Assembly (NCBI GenBank): GCA_937995515.1
Contig: CALKJZ010000004.1
Coordinates: forward strand, 1 to 64,000
Length of the DNA: 64,000 bases
Direction: 5' to 3'
Origin: an uncultured Sphingomonadaceae bacterium
GTDB taxonomy: Bacteria > Pseudomonadota > Alphaproteobacteria > Sphingomonadales > Sphingomonadaceae
Shown here: piece after piece, positions 61,900 through 64,000 of the stretch
How the letters are laid out: each line of letters starts with the position of its first letter
Numbering within the stretch: the first letter of the stretch is position 1
The notes under the pieces: model-generated
Seen by the model: the letters and a program-made list of their open reading frames with translations, nothing else
Told to the model about the DNA's origin: nothing
Database searches by the model: none
Translations under genes and position numbers: made by a program

Positions 61900-62336
61900 C
61901 GGAAGTGCTTCTCATCCTCGGCTGGGTGGGGGTCTTCGGCGCCATGGCGCTGGCCGCCATCGGCTCGATCATCGGCTGTGCAACGGCCGGCCAGGCCGCG
62001 ATCGGCGCCATGGTGGAAAGCGATGGCGGCTATGGCCGCTTCGTCGGGGTCTCGGCGCTGCCGTCGTCCCAGTCGATCTACGGCATCGTCGCCATGCTCA
62101 CCCTCGCGCGGCCGGTGAGCGAGGCCAATGCCCCGGCCCTCTTTGCCATCGGCAGCCTGACGGGGCTTGCGCTCATGTGGTCGGCGCTGCGCCAGGGCGA
62201 GGCGTGCGCAAGCGCGATCACCGCCATCCGCGAGAAGCCGGACGTGCTCGGCCTTGCCCTGGCACCTGCTGCGATCATCGAGGGCTTTGCCGTGTTCGTG
62301 TTCGTCTTTGCCCTGTTTCTGGCCGGCACGGTCTGA
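61896..62336 (+). CDS. atpK: V/A-type ATPase proteolipid subunit K (duplicated c subunit)
   Basis: A 146-residue, four-helix duplicated proteolipid. Hairpin 1 is near residues 7-70 and hairpin 2 near 80-145. The ion carboxylate is Glu129 in APAAIIEGFAVF. Counterparts of the Enterococcus NtpK sodium ligands (L61, T64, Q65, Q110, E139) are Leu55, Ser58, Gln59 (SALPSSQSIYG), Gln100 (ALRQGEACAS) and Glu129, with only T-to-S changed. That pattern suggests Na+ rather than H+ translocation, but is inference. ATG 61896 overlaps the atpI stop. Confidence 0.88.
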   Translation: MTEVLLILGWVGVFGAMALAAIGSIIGCATAGQAAIGAMVESDGGYGRFVGVSALPSSQSIYGIVAMLTLARPVSEANAPALFAIGSLTGLALMWSALRQGEACASAITAIREKPDVLGLALAPAAIIEGFAVFVFVFALFLAGTV

Positions 62337-62343
62337 GGCCGCG

Positions 62344-63105
62344 ATGGACGGCCCTGCCGACGACGCCCTTTCCGACCGGCCGCGGCCGGCCCGCCGCCCG
62401 CGCACCGCGCCCGGCCCGCCGCCCGCGCACGCACCCGAGATCGCGCGCGGCGTGGAAAGCCTGATCGCCGAGCTTCGCGCACGCGGGATCGAGGCCGGGG
62501 AACAGGAGGCCGGCCGGCTGCTCGCGGAGGCGCGGGCCGAGGCCGCGGCGATCGTGGCCGCCGCGCGCGCGGAGGCAGCCGCGCTGCGCGCTGCGGCTGA
62601 GGCGGCGCGCGCGCGCGAGGAGGAGGCAGCCCGTGCGGCACTCGAAGCGGCCGCGCGCGATGCCATCCTTTCGCTGCGCGCCGACCTTCTGGAGAAATTC
62701 TCCGACAATGTGCGCCGCATGGTGTCGGCCAGGGTGGCCGAACCGCAGCTTCTCGGCCGCATGATCCTCGCGGTCGCCGGGCGCGCGGGCGCGGCGGCGG
62801 CCGCCGGGCCGGAGACCATCGACGAGATCCTCCTGCCCGAGCACCTGGAAACGCTCGACGAGCTGAAGGCCGACCTCGTGGCGCTGCGGCAGAGCCCGCT
62901 CACCCGCTTCGTGCTGGCAGGCGTGGAAGCCATGCTGCGCGAGGGTGTGACACTGCGGGCAAGCCCAGGCCTCGATGCCGGGCTCCGCGTGCGGCTTGCC
63001 GGCGGACATGTGGAGATCGACCTCTCCGACAGCGCGCTTGCCGAGGTGCTGCTTGCGCACCTGCGGCCGCGCTTCCGGGCCCTGTTCGAGGGGATCGTCG
63101 CGTGA
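62344..63105 (+). CDS. atpE: V/A-type ATPase subunit E (peripheral stalk)
   Basis: A 253-residue peripheral stator protein. An N-terminal Pro/Arg-rich 35 residues is followed by a long helix (about 40-130) rich in Ala, Glu and Arg, which would form the coiled coil, and a C-terminal globular domain (IDLSDSALAEVLLAHLRPRFRALFEG). No separate G subunit gene is seen. It starts 7 nt after the atpK stop. The N-terminal tail is longer than usual and of unknown role. The assignment rests on the helical pattern, C-terminus and operon position. Confidence 0.75.
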   Translation: MDGPADDALSDRPRPARRPRTAPGPPPAHAPEIARGVESLIAELRARGIEAGEQEAGRLLAEARAEAAAIVAAARAEAAALRAAAEAARAREEEAARAALEAAARDAILSLRADLLEKFSDNVRRMVSARVAEPQLLGRMILAVAGRAGAAAAAGPETIDEILLPEHLETLDELKADLVALRQSPLTRFVLAGVEAMLREGVTLRASPGLDAGLRVRLAGGHVEIDLSDSALAEVLLAHLRPRFRALFEGIVA

Positions 63106-63824
63106 CGGGCGGCGTCCTCGGTGTGCCCGAGGCCCGCCACGTGCGAATCGTGGCGAGCCTGCCGCGGCTGCCGCGCCCGTTCGACCTGCGCCTTGCCCCG
63201 GCAAGCGCCATCCGGCTCGGGCGGCGGCTCGAGGGGCTTTCGCCCGACGAGCATCGCCGGCTCGAGACGGTTGAGGAAGGGTTCGACCGGGCGCGCCTTG
63301 CCGGTCTCGACGATGCGGCGCTGGTTGCGCGGGCCCGGGCGGCCGTCGCGGCGGCGCCGCCCGGCGCGGACTCGGCCCTTCGTGCCATCTGGACGGTGCG
63401 CGGCGCCGAGGCGCTGGCGATCGCCCGCGCGCGCGGCCTTCGGGCGCCGGCAGGCGCGGTCATGGGGCTTCCCGGCATCGATGCGCTGGCAGGGCGCATC
63501 GGCCGCAACTGGCAGCGGCCCGACTTCGGGCTCGATGGCCCGGCCGGCGAGGCAGCCGCCGAGGCGGCCGCCCTCCTGTCCGGGTCCGCCGATGCCGGGA
63601 CGCCGCTTGCCCACTGGCGGCGCGCGCTGGAGCGCGAGGAGGCGATCCTCCGGCGCGCGGCCTTCCCGCCACGGTTCGGTCTTGCCGCCATCATCCTCTC
63701 CGTGCTTGCATGGCACCTCGTCGTCGAGGCGCGTCGCGCCTCGGAGCCCGAGGCCCGCGCCCGTCTCGGCGATGCGGTCGCGGCTGCAGCAGCGCCGGGC
63801 GAGGCGCTGCTCGGGGCGGCATGA
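63102..63824 (+). CDS. DUF2764-like protein of a V-type ATPase operon (C-subunit-like)
   Basis: A 240-residue mostly helical protein beginning at GTG 63102, overlapping the atpE stop. Proteins in this position of bacterial V-type operons (between E and A) are annotated DUF2764 and are thought to substitute for subunit C, the socket linking rotor and membrane ring. PFDLRLAPASAIRLGRRLEGL and GRNWQRPDFGLDGPAGEAA are typical-looking segments, but I cannot confirm homology without a search. The stop overlaps the atpA start (ATGA). Confidence 0.65.
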   Translation: MTGGVLGVPEARHVRIVASLPRLPRPFDLRLAPASAIRLGRRLEGLSPDEHRRLETVEEGFDRARLAGLDDAALVARARAAVAAAPPGADSALRAIWTVRGAEALAIARARGLRAPAGAVMGLPGIDALAGRIGRNWQRPDFGLDGPAGEAAAEAAALLSGSADAGTPLAHWRRALEREEAILRRAAFPPRFGLAAIILSVLAWHLVVEARRASEPEARARLGDAVAAAAAPGEALLGAA

Positions 63825-64000
63825 GCGGCACGGCGGCTGCGGCCGGCCGCGCGCCCGCCGGCATGGCCCGCATCATCGCCGTGCAGGAGGGCGTTGCCAG
63901 CATCGAGGCGGCCGACGGTGCCGTCCTCACCAAGAACGAGACGGTGTTCGTGCTGCCGCGCCCTGCCGCGCCCGATGGCCGGCAGGAGCGGCTGATGGGC
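63821..64000 (+). CDS. atpA: V/A-type ATPase subunit A, N-terminus (partial)
   Basis: The first 60 codons of the catalytic subunit. After about 16 non-conserved residues the beta-barrel begins ARIIAVQEGVASIEAADG and continues VLTKNETVFVLPR, the KNE pattern of bacterial V-type A subunits. The Walker A and non-homologous region lie beyond the window. ATG 63821 overlaps the previous stop. Catalytic function is inferred from position and this N-terminus. Confidence 0.8.
   Translation, partial: MSGTAAAAGRAPAGMARIIAVQEGVASIEAADGAVLTKNETVFVLPRPAAPDGRQERLMG

Noticed and set aside
1-64000. CRISPR arrays, insertion sequences, prophage genes and rRNA
   Set aside because: No evenly spaced repeats, transposase or integrase motifs, phage structural genes or rRNA sequence were found on reading; only short isolated repeats are present.

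Overview
This window is very GC-rich and densely packed. It looks like one piece of an alphaproteobacterial chromosome, probably near the Sphingomonadales. The basis is the gene content: two large TonB-type outer-membrane receptors, a PEP-CTERM sorting signal, an aceA/aceB pair beside an XRE/ScfR (RamB-type) regulator, an rnc-era-recO-parC run, and tRNAs specific for G-ending codons (Leu-CAA, Gly-CCC, Ala-CGC). The taxonomic placement is inference. I see no insertion sequence, prophage, CRISPR array or rRNA gene.

Layout. 1-2985: end of a surface-polysaccharide locus (two glycosyltransferases, a methyltransferase, a Wzz-type protein). 3041-7491: glyoxylate shunt (aceB and its regulator, divergent from aceA) around a perfect 19-bp palindrome. 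7584-10546: proC, a TetR/COQ9-like gene, a MarR regulator and ilvE. 10788-14287: a six-SLBB export protein and a WecA-type sugar-phosphate transferase. 14453-20572: tRNA-Gln, an M20 amidohydrolase, a dehydratase/aldolase pair resembling beta-hydroxyaspartate enzymes, an Atg22-type transporter and an acyl-CoA dehydrogenase. 20603-23226: modABC (modB probably with a CTG start) and a divergent one-domain ModE-like regulator. 23450-32439: a TonB-dependent receptor facing a minus-strand run rnc-era-recO-parC-esterase. 32568-46014: pgi, a serine hydrolase, an Oar-like receptor with a clear terminator, phhA, an OsmC protein, an amino-acid:cation symporter, an exonuclease/ATP-dependent ligase repair pair and gcdH. 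46285-57647: three tRNAs, a frameshifted PEP-CTERM pseudogene, several housekeeping enzymes (tesB, Ppx/GppA, rlmE, aguAB, a family-5-type uracil-DNA glycosylase, folK) and a DUF4403 lipoprotein.

58081-64000 (cut by the window edge) holds the most unusual locus: a V/A-type rotary ATPase operon in the order B-D-I-K-E-C-like-A. Its K (proteolipid) subunit keeps a residue set resembling the sodium site of Enterococcus NtpK. Most junctions are ATGA or GTGA overlaps, and a 16-codon mini-ORF fills the one junction that lacks an overlap.

How the genes fit together. The glyoxylate shunt, two acyl-CoA dehydrogenases, TesB and the hydroxyaspartate-type pair suggest growth on acetyl-CoA- and glyoxylate-yielding substrates. 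The polysaccharide genes and the PEP-CTERM remnant suggest an exopolysaccharide/exosortase surface system. The two receptors and the IroE-like esterase suggest uptake of large ligands such as siderophores. The rotary ATPase would couple ATP to an H+ or Na+ gradient. Six convergent gene pairs overlap at their 3' ends, showing how compact the region is.
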